From Cyanobacteria bacterium SIG26 (GTDB taxonomy: Bacteria > Cyanobacteriota > Vampirovibrionia > Gastranaerophilales > Gastranaerophilaceae): a stretch of DNA of 64,000 nt. The stretch is from assembly GCA_015152555.1 (NCBI GenBank), contig SUTS01000002.1, positions 101,456 through 165,455 on the forward strand, written 5' to 3'. Below are positions 1-9,908 of this stretch, piece by piece. Each line of letters starts with the position of its first letter. Positions within the stretch are counted from its first letter, which is position 1. A program made the position numbers and the translations under genes. The notes under the pieces are model-generated. The model saw nothing but the letters and a program-made list of their open reading frames with translations, made no database searches and was not told the origin of the DNA.

Positions 1-501
1 CATATCAGGCTCTGATACAATCTCTAAAAGAGGAGTGCCTGCTCTGTTTAAATCAACCAATGAATAACTTGAACCCGCTAAACCATCAGCACCGGCATGA
101 ACCAATTTCCCTGCATCTTCTTCTAAATGCGCTCTTGTAATACCAATTCTTTTACCTTTTATATCAAGATAACCATTTAAACAAATAGGTTCATCATATT
201 GTGAAATTTGATAACCCTTCGGTAGATCCGGATAAAAATATTGTTTTCTGTCAAACTTACAACGTTCAGGAATTTCACAATTTAGTGCCAAACCTGTTAA
301 AATACCCATGTTAACAACTTCTTTATTTAACACAGGTAACACACCCGGCATACCCAATGTAATCGGACTTGTTAATGTATTTGGTTCTTGACCGAATTCG
401 TTTTTGTCAGGTGCAAATATCTTTGATTTGGTTTTTAACTGAGCGTGAACCTCTAACCCAATAACAACCTCATATTTATCTCTTAATTCTTTATCAACCA
501 T
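1..501 (-). CDS. gatB: Asp/Glu-tRNA amidotransferase subunit B, partial (C-terminus beyond the left edge)
   Basis: These are the first 167 codons of GatB, which with GatA and GatC converts mischarged Glu-tRNA(Gln) or Asp-tRNA(Asn) to the correct amide in the cytoplasm. I translated the complement: it opens [20 protein letters not shown] and carries the family block [14 protein letters not shown] (residues 90-103) and HLEEDAGK (125-132). The start is fixed by AAGGAG seven bases upstream. About two thirds of the usual protein (near 480 residues), including the helical and tail domains, lie outside the window. Its presence implies that at least one of Gln-tRNA or Asn-tRNA is made by the indirect route. 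Confidence 0.95.
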   Translation of the reverse strand, partial: MVDKELRDKYEVVIGLEVHAQLKTKSKIFAPDKNEFGQEPNTLTSPITLGMPGVLPVLNKEVVNMGILTGLALNCEIPERCKFDRKQYFYPDLPKGYQISQYDEPICLNGYLDIKGKRIGITRAHLEEDAGKLVHAGADGLAGSSYSLVDLNRAGTPLLEIVSEPDM

Positions 502-579
502 TTTTTATATCTCCTTATTTGCTAACATTTTACCATAAACATAGTATTTAGTGTTAGCAGAAGAAATCTTTCATTATTT

Positions 580-620
580 AAAAACAGAAAAAAGATCAAC
601 CGAATGCGATTGACCTTTTA
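580..620 (-). terminator. Rho-independent terminator after the 138-residue gene
   Basis: Read on the minus strand, a hairpin (AAAAGGTCAA pairing with TTGATCTTTT, one G-T pair, loop of about 10 bases) is followed by a T-rich tract. It lies 35 bases beyond the stop of the 655-1071 gene and separates it from gatB. Confidence 0.75.
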
Positions 621-654
621 TATTTGTGAGTACTTATCGAAAATGAGTTAAATA

Positions 655-1071
655 TTATGAAAATAATTCTGCGAACGGACCATTTTGAAGATTTTCTTCA
701 ACCTGTGCTAAATCAGTGTTTAAATAATGTTCCAAAGTATTATTATAATTTGTTAAAATTCTATCAGCCTCAGGTAAAAATTCCTTACTTAATGCAAAAT
801 TACCCTGCCAGCCATTTGTTGTAAGTTCGGGTGCTGCTGTTAAATAGGTTTCAGCCAAACCTTTGTTAATCCCTTTAATCTCTAAATTAGGATAATAAGG
901 ATTTAACATATCCAAATTTGTTCTTGTAACCTTGTCAGATTGCGGCTCAACTATCTGAATCGGATAAGTATGTGCAACCTCTGCCGGTGTGCCAATTGCT
1001 TTGTTGTAACCCTTTAATCCAGGTGTCTGGTTGGGTGTGTATCTGTTACTAAAAATTCCGTCTAAACCCAT
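655..1071 (-). CDS. Hypothetical protein, 138 residues
   Basis: I do not recognise this protein. It has no signal peptide, membrane segment or known motif. The N-terminus (MGLDGIFSNRYTPNQTPGLK) is rich in Gly, Asn and Pro and probably disordered. The C-terminal half (about 85-138) looks helical and acidic. The start is supported by AAGGAG ten bases upstream, and a terminator follows the stop, so it appears to be a monocistronic real gene. It lies between gatB on the same strand and a divergent LuxR-type regulator. Two degenerate repeats containing AATACTTTATA lie in its upstream region, so it may be regulated. Confidence 0.7.
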   Translation of the reverse strand: MGLDGIFSNRYTPNQTPGLKGYNKAIGTPAEVAHTYPIQIVEPQSDKVTRTNLDMLNPYYPNLEIKGINKGLAETYLTAAPELTTNGWQGNFALSKEFLPEADRILTNYNNTLEHYLNTDLAQVEENLQNGPFAELFS

Positions 1072-1100
1072 TTTTCGAATCTCCTTTTGTACTCACATAC

Positions 1101-1205
1101 TATAAAGTATTTATTGTTCTAATAATCATCCTATATAATTTGAATTTCCATCTCTGTATATATATAAAGTATTTATTCATTTAATAATTGCCTAAATTAT
1201 TCCAA
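1101..1205. repeat. Two degenerate direct repeats between divergent genes
   Basis: Two units starting at 1101 and 1163 share TATAAAGTATTTATT, then TAATAAT and a similar AT-rich tail, with a period of about 62 bases. They lie in the 317-base divergent region between the 138-residue gene and the LuxR-type regulator. On the minus strand each presents AATAAATACTTTATA, which also occurs upstream of the HD-domain gene near 11735-11750. They may be promoter or operator sequence. Confidence 0.5.
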
Positions 1206-1220
1206 TTGTTACAAAATCTT

Positions 1221-1250
1221 AACATGCAAAACCCATGCCTGTAGCATGTT
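1221..1250. promoter_or_regulatory. Inverted repeat upstream of the LuxR-type regulator
   Basis: AACATGC (1221-1227) and GCATGTT (1244-1250) form a perfect 7-base inverted repeat with a 16-base spacer, and a further CATGC lies between them. The position, about 140 bases before the regulator's start, would suit an operator, perhaps for autoregulation. No footprint evidence exists. Confidence 0.3.
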
Positions 1251-1388
1251 TGAGACTATTTATGAGTTTTGTCGAATATTACAATTAATATAAACAAGAT
1301 ATTATCTGAAAATAAATATTAGCCATTTGCCTAATAGCTTATTGGACTAGTAATGCTAAGATTATGTTAGTTGGAAGGGAATTTTATA

Positions 1389-1622
1389 ATGAAAAAATAT
1401 AAAATAGTGCAGAACAAAGAATTAACCGAACGAGAATACGAAGTTTTATCATACGTAATGCAAGGACTAACAAATAGACAAATCGCTAAAGAACTTACAA
1501 TTACCTATCACACAGTAAAGGCTCATGTAGCGGCAATTATAAGAAAAACAGGTACTAAAAACAGACTGGATGCGACATTAAAACTTATCGCAAACGGATT
1601 GATTAATCCTCCTCAAGACTAA
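1389..1622 (+). CDS. Stand-alone LuxR/NarL-type helix-turn-helix DNA-binding protein
   Basis: This 77-residue protein is almost nothing but the GerE/LuxR DNA-binding domain: [20 protein letters not shown] followed by [20 protein letters not shown]. The signature Glu of LTxRExEVL and the recognition helix with TVKxH are present. It lacks the receiver or autoinducer domain that would normally control it, so how it is switched is not visible. I chose the ATG at 1389 over an upstream TTG at 1371 because GGAAGGGA lies about seven bases before it. Its last 20 bases overlap the end of the convergent lepA. Targets are unknown; an inverted repeat upstream could mean autoregulation. Confidence 0.85.
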   Translation: MKKYKIVQNKELTEREYEVLSYVMQGLTNRQIAKELTITYHTVKAHVAAIIRKTGTKNRLDATLKLIANGLINPPQD

Positions 1623-3405
1623 GCACCGCCATAAATGCTTCTTGTGGAACTTCAACACTACCAACAGATTTCATACGTTTTTTACCTTTTTTCTGTTTTT
1701 CAAGAAGTTTACGTTTACGAGAAATATCACCGCCATAGCATTTTGCCAATACGTTTTTACGCATTGCTTTAATTGTTGTTCTTGCAATTACTCTGCCACC
1801 AACAGCAGCCTGCACAGGAACTTCAAATAATTGGCGAGGTATAATCTCTTTTAATTTTGTTGTCAATCTTTGACCGATATAAAACGCACTATCTTCGTGA
1901 CAAATTACTGACAACGCATCAACTACTTCACCCGCAAGCATTATATCAAGTTTAACAAGTTTAGAACGCTTATATTCACTAAATTCATAATCTAAACTTG
2001 CATAACCTTTGGTTCTTGATTTTAACTGATCATAAAAATCGGTAATTACTTCACTCAACGGAATTTCATAAGCCAAATCCACGCGAACCTTATCAAGATA
2101 TGTCATATTAAGAAATATCCCGCGTTTTGTCTGAGCTAAATCCATCAAAGTCCCAACATATTCATTCGGTGTAATAATTTGAACTTTCACATACGGTTCT
2201 TCAATATAGTCTCTATATTGAGATGCCGGAAGATTTGCAGGGTTATCAATTTCAACAACTTCACCATTCGTTTTATGAACTTTATAAACTACAGAAGGGG
2301 CCGTTGTTACAAGAGTCAGGTCGTATTCACGCTCCAAACGTTCTTGGGCAATTTCCATATGTAACATACCCAAAAATCCGCATCGAAAACCAAAACCCAA
2401 TGCACTAGAGGTTTCAGGTTCAAAAGTAATACTACTATCGTTTAACTTTAACTTTTCTAAAGCCTCTTTTAAATCACCATAATCCTCATTATCAACAGGA
2501 TACATACCGGAAAAAACCATCGGCAAAGCTTCTTTATACCCCGGTAAAGGCTCTTTAGCAGGTGCAGCAACATTCGTAATTGTATCACCCACAAAACGAG
2601 TTAATTCCTTAATAGACCCTGCAAAATAACCAACATCACCGCAAGTTAATTTTTTGACAGGCATTCTTGCCGGTGTTTGATAACCTAATTCTACAACCTC
2701 GCATTCTTTACCGGAAGCCATAAAACGAACTTTATCACCAATATTAATAGAACCGTCAACGACTTTAAAATAACAAACCGTTCCGAGATATTGATCATAA
2801 ATACTATCAAAAACCATTGCTCTAAGCGGTTTATCCGAATTATCATCAGGAGCAGGAACAAAATTTACAACAGCTTCTAAAACATCTTCAATACCTTCAC
2901 CTGTTTTAGCACTTACAGGGATTGCCATAGAAGCATCTATACCTAAAATTTCTTCAATTTCTTGTCTTACACGCTCAACATCCGCAGATGGCAAATCGAT
3001 TTTATTAATAACGGGAATAATTTCTAAATCTTGTTCAATCGCTAAATAAACATTAGCAAGAGTTTGAGCTTCAACACCTTGAGTTGCATCAACTATAAGT
3101 AAAGCTCCTTCACAAGCCGCTAAAGAACGAGAAACTTCATAAGAAAAATCTACGTGCCCAGGAGTATCAATAAGATTAAGCTCGTAATCTTTACCATCAG
3201 AAGCACGATAATTCATACGTGCTGCATTCAATTTGATTGTAATACCACGTTCACGCTCTATATCCATTGAGTCAAGTAACTGCTCTTGCATATCGCGCTG
3301 CGCAACAGTACCGGTTTTTTCCAGTAACCTGTCAGCCAAGGTAGACTTTCCGTGGTCAATGTGGGCAATTATACAAAAATTTCTTACATTATCTCTTGTT
3401 TTCAT
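1603..3405 (-). CDS. lepA: Elongation factor 4, ribosome back-translocase LepA
   Basis: LepA is a translational GTPase that binds stalled or mistranslocated ribosomes and moves tRNAs backward. The 600-residue length is typical. G1 is AHIDHGKST (14-22), the DTPGHVDF G3 motif and NKIDLP G4 motif follow, then EF-G-like domains II, III and V and the LepA-specific C-terminal domain ending in a basic stretch rich in [16 protein letters not shown]. There is no ribosome binding site. A TATAAT box ends seven bases before the ATG, so the mRNA is probably leaderless. The stop lies inside the end of the convergent LuxR-type gene. Confidence 0.98.
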   Translation of the reverse strand: MKTRDNVRNFCIIAHIDHGKSTLADRLLEKTGTVAQRDMQEQLLDSMDIERERGITIKLNAARMNYRASDGKDYELNLIDTPGHVDFSYEVSRSLAACEGALLIVDATQGVEAQTLANVYLAIEQDLEIIPVINKIDLPSADVERVRQEIEEILGIDASMAIPVSAKTGEGIEDVLEAVVNFVPAPDDNSDKPLRAMVFDSIYDQYLGTVCYFKVVDGSINIGDKVRFMASGKECEVVELGYQTPARMPVKKLTCGDVGYFAGSIKELTRFVGDTITNVAAPAKEPLPGYKEALPMVFSGMYPVDNEDYGDLKEALEKLKLNDSSITFEPETSSALGFGFRCGFLGMLHMEIAQERLEREYDLTLVTTAPSVVYKVHKTNGEVVEIDNPANLPASQYRDYIEEPYVKVQIITPNEYVGTLMDLAQTKRGIFLNMTYLDKVRVDLAYEIPLSEVITDFYDQLKSRTKGYASLDYEFSEYKRSKLVKLDIMLAGEVVDALSVICHEDSAFYIGQRLTTKLKEIIPRQLFEVPVQAAVGGRVIARTTIKAMRKNVLAKCYGGDISRKRKLLEKQKKGKKRMKSVGSVEVPQEAFMAVLSLEED

Positions 3406-3412
3406 ATTTCAC

Positions 3413-3418
3413 ATTATA
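3413..3418 (-). promoter_or_regulatory. -10 box of a probable leaderless lepA promoter
   Basis: TATAAT on the minus strand is separated from the lepA ATG by only seven bases, placing the expected transcription start at or next to the A of the start codon. No Shine-Dalgarno sequence is present. Confidence 0.55.
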
Positions 3419-3535
3419 TATTAAACATGAATAATCACAAATCCCGTAGCAAAAAGTTTTTCTCTATTTATTATATAAATTTATAAACTAAAAATACGAT
3501 TTTAAAATAAATTTATCCACCAAATTCTATGTTGA

Positions 3536-3544
3536 TGATACAAT
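3536..3544 (+). promoter_or_regulatory. Extended -10 of a probable leaderless dnaG promoter
   Basis: TGaTACAAT is followed by six bases and the dnaG ATG. The TG one base before the hexamer is the extended -10 feature. No ribosome binding site is present. Confidence 0.5.
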
Positions 3545-3550
3545 TTTATT

Positions 3551-5437
3551 ATGGCGCAAACGTGGGATGAATTAATACAACAAGTGAAAGACCGTTTGGA
3601 TATTGTAGAAGTAATATCCGAACAAGTTGTATTGAAGAAAAAAGGTAATAACTATTGGGGATTATGCCCGTTTCATAAAGATAAAAACCCATCTTTTTGT
3701 ATTACTCCGCATTTAGGTATATATAAATGCTTTAGTTGTGGCGAAGCCGGTGATGCTTTAAAATTCATTATGAAAACAAAAAATATGGAATTCAAAGATG
3801 TTATTATCGAACTTGCTGATAAATTCGGACTTGAAATTCCAACAACACACAAATCATCAGGAACATCAACCAAAGAAATAAAAGAACAAATGCTTGCAGC
3901 AACTATGGTTGCTGCCGAATATTACCACGATTTGCTTATCCGAGAAAAAGACGCTAATGCAACAATTGCATTGAAATATTTAACAAAACGCGGTATCGGT
4001 TCAGATATTATAAAAAAATTCCACATTGGCATTGCTCCCAAAGCCTATACCGTTTTGTACGATGAATTGAAAAAAGATTTCTCTAATGAAATATTAGAAA
4101 AAGCAGGATTAATTATAAAAAGCGAAAAAGGCGGTTATATCGACCGATTCAGAAACCGTGTAATTATTCCTATACAAAACGAAAATGGAGATTTTGTAGC
4201 ATTTGGAGCACGAGCTCTGGAAGCTGACCAAAATCCAAAATATTTAAATTCATCCGATTCACTAATATATAATAAAAGTAAATTATTATATGGACTATAT
4301 ACAGCAAAAGATTCCATTAAAGAAGAAGATTCCGTTGTTTTAATGGAAGGCTATTTTGATGTAATATCAGCACAAGCACACGGTATCGGAAACTGTGTAG
4401 CATCCTGCGGAACATCATTAACTGCAGAACACGTCAAACTATTATCGCGCTATACAAAATCAAGAAGAATTTATCTGTCTTTTGATACAGATTCAGCAGG
4501 ACAAAAAGCAACAGCAAGAGGTGCAGAAATCATTAAAGATGTTTTTGCCGGACTTGGAGATATTAAACAATTTGATGAAAGTTACGTATCCTCAGACAAA
4601 GATAAATATGCTTGCGAAATACGCGTAATAGCACCTCCGGAAGGAAAAGATCCGGACGAATTTGTACGTTCTGTCGGTGCTGATGCTTACAAAATGTATA
4701 TGGAAAATGCTCCATTATTTATAGATTTTCAACTGAATAATATTCTAAAAAATCGCGGGAAAATATCTTCACCTCAAGAAAAAGCTCAATTTGTAAAACA
4801 AATTATTCCAATACTTGCAGAAATCAAAAATAGAATTATTCGTTCTGAATACATAGATATGGTTGCTCAAACCCTTGGCACAGACCCAAATGCTATCCGT
4901 ACAGAAATGCGAATTTTTGAACGCGCAAATATTCCACAAACAGAACGAATTGTTAAGAATGTAACAAAAAATGATTCTGTATTAAAAAAAGCGCAAAAAA
5001 ATTTATTGAGCGTTTTTCTAGTTAGCGACAGTCCTTTTACATTTACTCAAATCAGTGAAATAATGGGCGATATCGAATTTGACGATGAAATATTAATAAT
5101 TGTAAAATCTACAATTGACAAATTGATATGTACCGTAAATAATGTGAAAGAATTAATAGAACATTTATATACCGAATTCATTGAAAATCCAGAAGCACAA
5201 GCAATTTTACCACAATTGGTTGCAACTGCGGAAGTATATAAAGGTCTGAGTGAAGAAGATTTTGAAAACGTGATTAGAGAAACTATTGATAAAATTAATC
5301 ACTGTAGACAAATGAAAGAGACTGAAGAAATTAAAAGTTTATACAAGGGTATCAGCGATGATGACCCAGAAGCCCTTAAAATTCAGATACAACTAAGAGA
5401 TAAAATAAAGAAAAGACAAAAAATCGGAGAATATTAA
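3551..5437 (+). CDS. dnaG: DNA primase
   Basis: DnaG synthesises the RNA primers for Okazaki fragments and initiation. Domains in order: a CHC2 zinc-binding domain (C39, H42, C60, C63 in CPFHKDKNPSF and YKCFSCG), a TOPRIM catalytic core with VVLMEGYFDVISAQ and LSFDTDSAGQKA, and a C-terminal helicase-binding region. The 628-residue length is normal. It abuts sigA with no gap, the core of the classical macromolecular synthesis operon, here without rpsU upstream. The start codon lies six bases after a TACAAT box, so the mRNA is likely leaderless. Confidence 0.98.
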   Translation: MAQTWDELIQQVKDRLDIVEVISEQVVLKKKGNNYWGLCPFHKDKNPSFCITPHLGIYKCFSCGEAGDALKFIMKTKNMEFKDVIIELADKFGLEIPTTHKSSGTSTKEIKEQMLAATMVAAEYYHDLLIREKDANATIALKYLTKRGIGSDIIKKFHIGIAPKAYTVLYDELKKDFSNEILEKAGLIIKSEKGGYIDRFRNRVIIPIQNENGDFVAFGARALEADQNPKYLNSSDSLIYNKSKLLYGLYTAKDSIKEEDSVVLMEGYFDVISAQAHGIGNCVASCGTSLTAEHVKLLSRYTKSRRIYLSFDTDSAGQKATARGAEIIKDVFAGLGDIKQFDESYVSSDKDKYACEIRVIAPPEGKDPDEFVRSVGADAYKMYMENAPLFIDFQLNNILKNRGKISSPQEKAQFVKQIIPILAEIKNRIIRSEYIDMVAQTLGTDPNAIRTEMRIFERANIPQTERIVKNVTKNDSVLKKAQKNLLSVFLVSDSPFTFTQISEIMGDIEFDDEILIIVKSTIDKLICTVNNVKELIEHLYTEFIENPEAQAILPQLVATAEVYKGLSEEDFENVIRETIDKINHCRQMKETEEIKSLYKGISDDDPEALKIQIQLRDKIKKRQKIGEY

Positions 5438-6532
5438 ATGACAAAAAAAAGACAATCTAGCTCCTCTATAGTCAGCGTAATGGAAGATGATATTGATTTA
5501 CAAGATATAAGTGAAGATTCTTTATTGGATGCTGAACACGATTCAATCAATTACATGAATGTAGATATTTCAACGGATAATATCGAAGATATCGTTACAT
5601 CAAAAATGGGCGATAAAATGAGTTCTGATGATATTTACATGCTTCATGGTGTTGATGAACCGGATCCAAGTGACATCGAAATTCCAAAAAATATTGCTAT
5701 TGACGATCCAGTAAGATTATACTTGCGCGAAATCGGCAGAATTAAGCTATTATCTGCAAACGAGGAAATCGAATTAGCAAGAAAAATTCTAGAAGGTGGT
5801 ACACCAGGAGCAATTGCTAAAAGAAAATTAGTACAAGCAAACTTACGTTTGGTTGTAAGTATCGCTAAAAAATATGTTGGACGCGGAATGCTATTTTTAG
5901 ACCTAATTCAAGAAGGTAACTTAGGTTTAATCAGAGCAGCTGAAAAATTCGACCACGAAAGAGGATTTAAATTCTCAACATATGCAACTTGGTGGATTAG
6001 ACAAGCAATTACACGTGCAATAGCCGACCAAGCAAGAACTATCAGAATTCCTGTTCACATGGTTGAAACTATTAACAAATTGAAAAAAGTTACAAGAAAA
6101 TTAGCACAAGACTTGTCAAGAAAACCAACCGAAGATGAATTAGCTGCAGAAATGAACGTTTCTATCCCTAAACTTCGCGAAATTATCAAAATCGCTCAAG
6201 AACCTCTATCATTGGAAACTCCAATTGGTAAAGAAGAAGATTCTCGTTTAGGTGATTTTATCGAAGATAAAGAAGCTGACGCTCCAGTAAAAATGGTTGC
6301 TTCAGAATTGTTGAAAGAAGATTTAGCAGAAGTTCTTTGCACATTATCTCCAAGAGAACGTGACGTATTAAGACTACGTTTTGGTATGGATGATGGCCGT
6401 CAAAGAACATTAGAAGAAGTTGGCCAATTATTCGGAGTAACTCGTGAACGTATTAGACAAATCGAAGCTAAAGCGTTAAGAAAATTACGCCATCCAAATC
6501 GTAAAAAACGATTAGAAGAATACGTTGAATAA
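5438..6532 (+). CDS. sigA: Primary sigma factor, RpoD/SigA family
   Basis: This is the housekeeping sigma-70 that directs RNA polymerase to TATAAT-type promoters. Region 1.2 starts near residue 88 ([12 protein letters not shown]). Region 2 spans about 130-200 with the -10 contacts in [18 protein letters not shown]. Region 3 spans about 208-285, and region 4 (300-360) holds the -35 helix-turn-helix [18 protein letters not shown]. The 1.1 segment is short and very acidic. The ATG follows the dnaG stop directly, with GGAG eight bases upstream inside dnaG, so translation is coupled. A strong terminator follows. Confidence 0.97.
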   Translation: MTKKRQSSSSIVSVMEDDIDLQDISEDSLLDAEHDSINYMNVDISTDNIEDIVTSKMGDKMSSDDIYMLHGVDEPDPSDIEIPKNIAIDDPVRLYLREIGRIKLLSANEEIELARKILEGGTPGAIAKRKLVQANLRLVVSIAKKYVGRGMLFLDLIQEGNLGLIRAAEKFDHERGFKFSTYATWWIRQAITRAIADQARTIRIPVHMVETINKLKKVTRKLAQDLSRKPTEDELAAEMNVSIPKLREIIKIAQEPLSLETPIGKEEDSRLGDFIEDKEADAPVKMVASELLKEDLAEVLCTLSPRERDVLRLRFGMDDGRQRTLEEVGQLFGVTRERIRQIEAKALRKLRHPNRKKRLEEYVE

Positions 6533-6540
6533 TAATTTGA

Positions 6541-6572
6541 AAAAACGACCCGAAAAAGGTCGTTTTTTATTA
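6541..6572 (+). terminator. Terminator of the dnaG-sigA operon
   Basis: AAAACGACC, a seven-base loop and GGTCGTTTT form a hairpin followed directly by TTATT, nine bases after the sigA stop. Confidence 0.9.
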
Positions 6573-6638
6573 CAAATTATTTATGAGATTGAGTTTTATC
6601 ACACAATAAAATATAATTAAATAAAAAAGAGGATAAGA

Positions 6639-7202
6639 ATGTTAAAAAGATTTTTAATTTTATTTTGTTTAGTAATAAGTTTTATATTTACTTTCACAAA
6701 CAGCTCATTTGCATATATTGATCAAACCGGTCCTCATTGGGAAAAATCACCAATTAATGTATTTATCTCATCATCAAATAACCAAAAATCTACACAAATT
6801 AAAAACGCATTCCAAGCTTGGCAAAACGCATCAGAAAACAAAATCAAATTTGTTTATACAAATAATGAGAAAACAAGTGACATTATTGTTAAATTTAATT
6901 CAACTATAAATGACTCAAAAAATTCTGTTGCCAGAGCCGATATTACAATTAAAGATAAAGCTATAACCAAAGGGGAAATAACAATTTTTACCAATAAAAT
7001 TGCAAATGTGAATAATAAAATAGCTGAAAATATATTTTTACATAACATCGGATTAACAATCGGTCTACCTCTCAATGAACGCAAACCGTCAAGTATTATG
7101 TGCCCGAATTTCACTGAATCTCAACGCATTCTAAAAAAAGATGTTATAAAATTATATAAAATCTACGGATGGTCATACTACGACAGAAGATTTGAACACT
7201 AA
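6639..7202 (+). CDS. Exported matrixin-like protein with lost catalytic residues (pseudoenzyme)
   Basis: The protein has a signal peptide (residues 1-25, ending SSFA) and aligns along its length with the convergent neighbour at 7203-7736: a W-x3-P-I-x-VFI start, AFQAW, IIVKF, SIM and a KIYGW end. In the neighbour the zinc motif reads HEIGHAIGIFDH. Here the same position (135-146) reads HNIGLTIGLPLN, so the catalytic Glu and two of the three zinc His residues are gone, while the Met-turn SIM remains. It is therefore probably an inactive paralogue, perhaps a partner, inhibitor or substrate-binding protein. The reading frame is intact. GAGGATAA precedes the ATG. Its stop touches the neighbour's stop. 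Confidence 0.75.
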   Translation: MLKRFLILFCLVISFIFTFTNSSFAYIDQTGPHWEKSPINVFISSSNNQKSTQIKNAFQAWQNASENKIKFVYTNNEKTSDIIVKFNSTINDSKNSVARADITIKDKAITKGEITIFTNKIANVNNKIAENIFLHNIGLTIGLPLNERKPSSIMCPNFTESQRILKKDVIKLYKIYGWSYYDRRFEH

Positions 7203-7736
7203 TTACCACCCGTAAATTTTTCCTAATAATTCTAAATCTGCTGGAGTTATATCTTGGTTACGACTTCCTTTTGCAAAATACATAATACTCATTCTATCGG
7301 GTGAATGGTCAAAAATACCTATAGCATGACCTATTTCATGAATCATAATTCTATAAACTGCATCTTTTCTAAATGCAGCACCATTTGGTGCATTATCAGC
7401 AATTTCAATACGTGCAGAAATCATCCTATCACCAATTGAACGATGATAAGTTACTCCAGCAGCCCTTTCTAAATTTGAAGTTTTAGATGCATCCTTGACA
7501 AAATTAACTATAATCTGAGCTCGCTCTGGAGTATCTACGTATTTAAAGACAATTTTATCTTGGGTTACTTGCGACCAACGTGCAAAAGCTTGTTTCATCA
7601 AAGGTGCTTTATCATTAGGTTCAATATATGTTGCAATAGATTTTGGATTATACCAACGCGCATTTGCCAAAACAATATCAAACAAAGACATTGCAAAAAC
7701 AAAAATTAAACTAAATAATATTATAAACTTTTTCAT
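7203..7736 (-). CDS. Exported matrixin-family (M10-like) zinc metalloprotease
   Basis: This 177-residue secreted protease has a signal peptide (about 1-26) and a small metzincin domain. The zinc-binding site HEIGHAIGIFDH (133-144) supplies three His and the catalytic Glu, and SIM (150-152) is the Met-turn. There is no visible propeptide cysteine switch or C-terminal domain, so it is a minimal matrixin. It probably acts in the periplasm or outside the cell; the substrate is unknown. It faces its degenerate paralogue tail to tail with zero bases between the stop codons. Confidence 0.88.
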   Translation of the reverse strand: MKKFIILFSLIFVFAMSLFDIVLANARWYNPKSIATYIEPNDKAPLMKQAFARWSQVTQDKIVFKYVDTPERAQIIVNFVKDASKTSNLERAAGVTYHRSIGDRMISARIEIADNAPNGAAFRKDAVYRIMIHEIGHAIGIFDHSPDRMSIMYFAKGSRNQDITPADLELLGKIYGW

Positions 7737-7838
7737 ATTCTATCTCTCATAATTTCTACACTAATTATTTATCGGCAAATTAATGAAAAAATTTAATAAA
7801 AAACATAAATTATTGCCAAAAATTTACAATAGATGAAT

Positions 7839-7867
7839 TTGCACGGAAAATCAAATTGAATTATAAT
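7839..7867 (+). promoter_or_regulatory. Promoter of the UvrD-type helicase gene
   Basis: TTGCAC (7839-7844), a 17-base spacer and TATAAT (7862-7867) precede the start codon at 7890 by a short leader carrying GAGGGA. Confidence 0.5.
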
Positions 7868-7889
7868 AAAAATACTAAATGAGGGATAA

Positions 7890-9893
7890 ATGACTAAGGA
7901 TTTAGTTACAACAGAAAGTAATAAACTTGCACATAAAAAATATGTGCTTAAAAAACGTGATACTGTCAAAACCAATTACAAAGTCGAGTATGAAAAAGAT
8001 TTAAATGATGCCCAATTAGAGGCTGTAACATCAAAACAAGGTCCTGTATTGGTTATCGCGGGGGCCGGCTCAGGCAAAACAAAAACACTAACCTATAGAG
8101 TTGCAAGATTGATAGAAGATGGCGTAAAGCCAGAAAATATTTTACTTTTAACTTTTACTAAAAAAGCTGCCGCTAAAATGCTTTCACGTGCAACCTTGGT
8201 ATTGGATGACAGATGTGAAAAAGTCGCTGGCGGAACGTTCCATTCCTTTGCTAATATTATTTTACGTAAATATTCAAAGCTTCTAAAACTGAAAAATAAT
8301 TTCACAATCCTTGATAAATCTGATTGCGAAGACATTATAAACCACATAGTTGGACAACTTTATCCCAAAAAAGAAAAACGTTTTCCTAAAAAACACACAA
8401 TCCACGAAATTTATTCAAAAAGTGTCAATAAAGAAACTCCAACCATACAAATTATTGAAGATGAATTCCCGCAATTTGCACATTGTCAAGATAAAATAAT
8501 AGAAATTCATAAGGCTTATGTTGCATACAAACGTGAAAATTCGGTATTGGATTATGATGATTTATTACTTTATATAAAACTACTTTTAGAAAATAATGAG
8601 CAACTCCGTAAAAAATTATCTAATCAATATCAATATATTATGGTGGATGAATATCAAGATACAAACACACTTCAAGCAGACGTCATCAAGCTTTTGGCAT
8701 CTGAGCACAATAATATAATGGCTGTTGGTGACGATGCGCAAAGTATTTATTCATTCAGAGGCGCGAATTATAGAAATATTCTGGATTTTCCAAAATTGTT
8801 TGATGGCACAAAAATCATAAAACTTGAACAGAATTACAGAAGTACACAAAATATTTTAAAATTAACCAATGCTCTGATATCAAAAGCAAAAGAAAGTTAC
8901 ACAAAAAATCTGTTTTCTAATATCAAATCACCTATTGTACCAGCTTTGATTTGCGCAAAAGACACTCAAATGGAAGCTGATTTTATATGCCAAAGAATAC
9001 TGGAGTTATTGGATGAAGACGTAAATCTTTCTGATATTTGCGTACTTACCCGCAACGCCAGAATGTCATATTCTTTAGAAATAGAACTCTCTAAACGTGC
9101 AATACCATACCAAAAATTTGGTGGACCTAAATTTATGGAAACCGCTCATATCAAAGATATTGTTGCTCATTTAAGAGTGATTATTAACCCAGATGATATC
9201 ATCAGTTTGACAAGAATTTTACTATTATTAAAAGGTGTTGGTTCATCAACCGTAAATAATGTTATTCCGGTTATTAAAGGACAATTAAACCCAGATATAA
9301 AACTTTTACCATCAAACAAAGCAACAAGTATTATCCCAATGTTACAAACTCTTGAAAAGTTGAGAAACCTAATTGCAACAAAAAATCCGGCGGATATTGT
9401 TGATGAAATTATTGCATACTATCGTCCTATTTTAAAAGATAAATACGACGATTTTGCAAAACGGGACAAGGATTTAGATCATTTTCAATATTTAGCGACA
9501 CAATATTCTAATTTGGAAGACTTCATAAGCGATTTGGCTTTAGAACCACCAGATGCCAGTGTAGAAGGGATGTATAAAAGAAATAGCGATGATGAAGCTC
9601 TTACAATTTCTACAATTCACTCTGCTAAGGGTTTAGAATGGGATAGCGTATTTATTATTGGGGCAGTAGACGGAAGATTTCCGAGCGCATATTCCTTTAA
9701 CTCGGCAGAAGAAATGGATGAAGAATTACGCTTGATGTACGTTGCAACAACAAGAGCTAAAAATAATTTATACATAACCTATCCGGTTGATATGTACGAT
9801 TATGCAATGAATATGGTATTATCTAAACCTTCTAGATTTTTGAATGGAATACCTGATGATATACTGGAAGTTTGGGATATTACAGAAGAATAA
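7890..9893 (+). CDS. UvrD/PcrA/Rep family 3'-5' DNA helicase
   Basis: This is a superfamily 1A helicase used in repair and to clear proteins from DNA. A 35-residue N-terminal extension precedes the Q motif (LNDAQLEAV) and Walker A GAGSGKT (58-64). Motif II is VDEYQDTN, motif III is GDDAQSIYSFRGA, motif IV QNYRS, motif V ISTIHSAKGLEWD and motif VI VATTRAK. At 667 residues it is close to Rep/PcrA but lacks their long C-terminal tail. The ATG is preceded by GAGGGATAA. The gene is followed after 15 bases by rnhA, so the two are probably cotranscribed, which fits a shared role in replication conflicts. Confidence 0.93.
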   Translation: MTKDLVTTESNKLAHKKYVLKKRDTVKTNYKVEYEKDLNDAQLEAVTSKQGPVLVIAGAGSGKTKTLTYRVARLIEDGVKPENILLLTFTKKAAAKMLSRATLVLDDRCEKVAGGTFHSFANIILRKYSKLLKLKNNFTILDKSDCEDIINHIVGQLYPKKEKRFPKKHTIHEIYSKSVNKETPTIQIIEDEFPQFAHCQDKIIEIHKAYVAYKRENSVLDYDDLLLYIKLLLENNEQLRKKLSNQYQYIMVDEYQDTNTLQADVIKLLASEHNNIMAVGDDAQSIYSFRGANYRNILDFPKLFDGTKIIKLEQNYRSTQNILKLTNALISKAKESYTKNLFSNIKSPIVPALICAKDTQMEADFICQRILELLDEDVNLSDICVLTRNARMSYSLEIELSKRAIPYQKFGGPKFMETAHIKDIVAHLRVIINPDDIISLTRILLLLKGVGSSTVNNVIPVIKGQLNPDIKLLPSNKATSIIPMLQTLEKLRNLIATKNPADIVDEIIAYYRPILKDKYDDFAKRDKDLDHFQYLATQYSNLEDFISDLALEPPDASVEGMYKRNSDDEALTISTIHSAKGLEWDSVFIIGAVDGRFPSAYSFNSAEEMDEELRLMYVATTRAKNNLYITYPVDMYDYAMNMVLSKPSRFLNGIPDDILEVWDITEE

Positions 9894-9908
9894 AGAAACG
9901 GAGAATTA

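Noticed and set aside
1642..1830. 62-codon plus-strand ORF inside lepA
   Set aside because: It is antisense to a fully conserved lepA reading frame and is Phe/Asn-rich, as shadows of AT-rich genes are.
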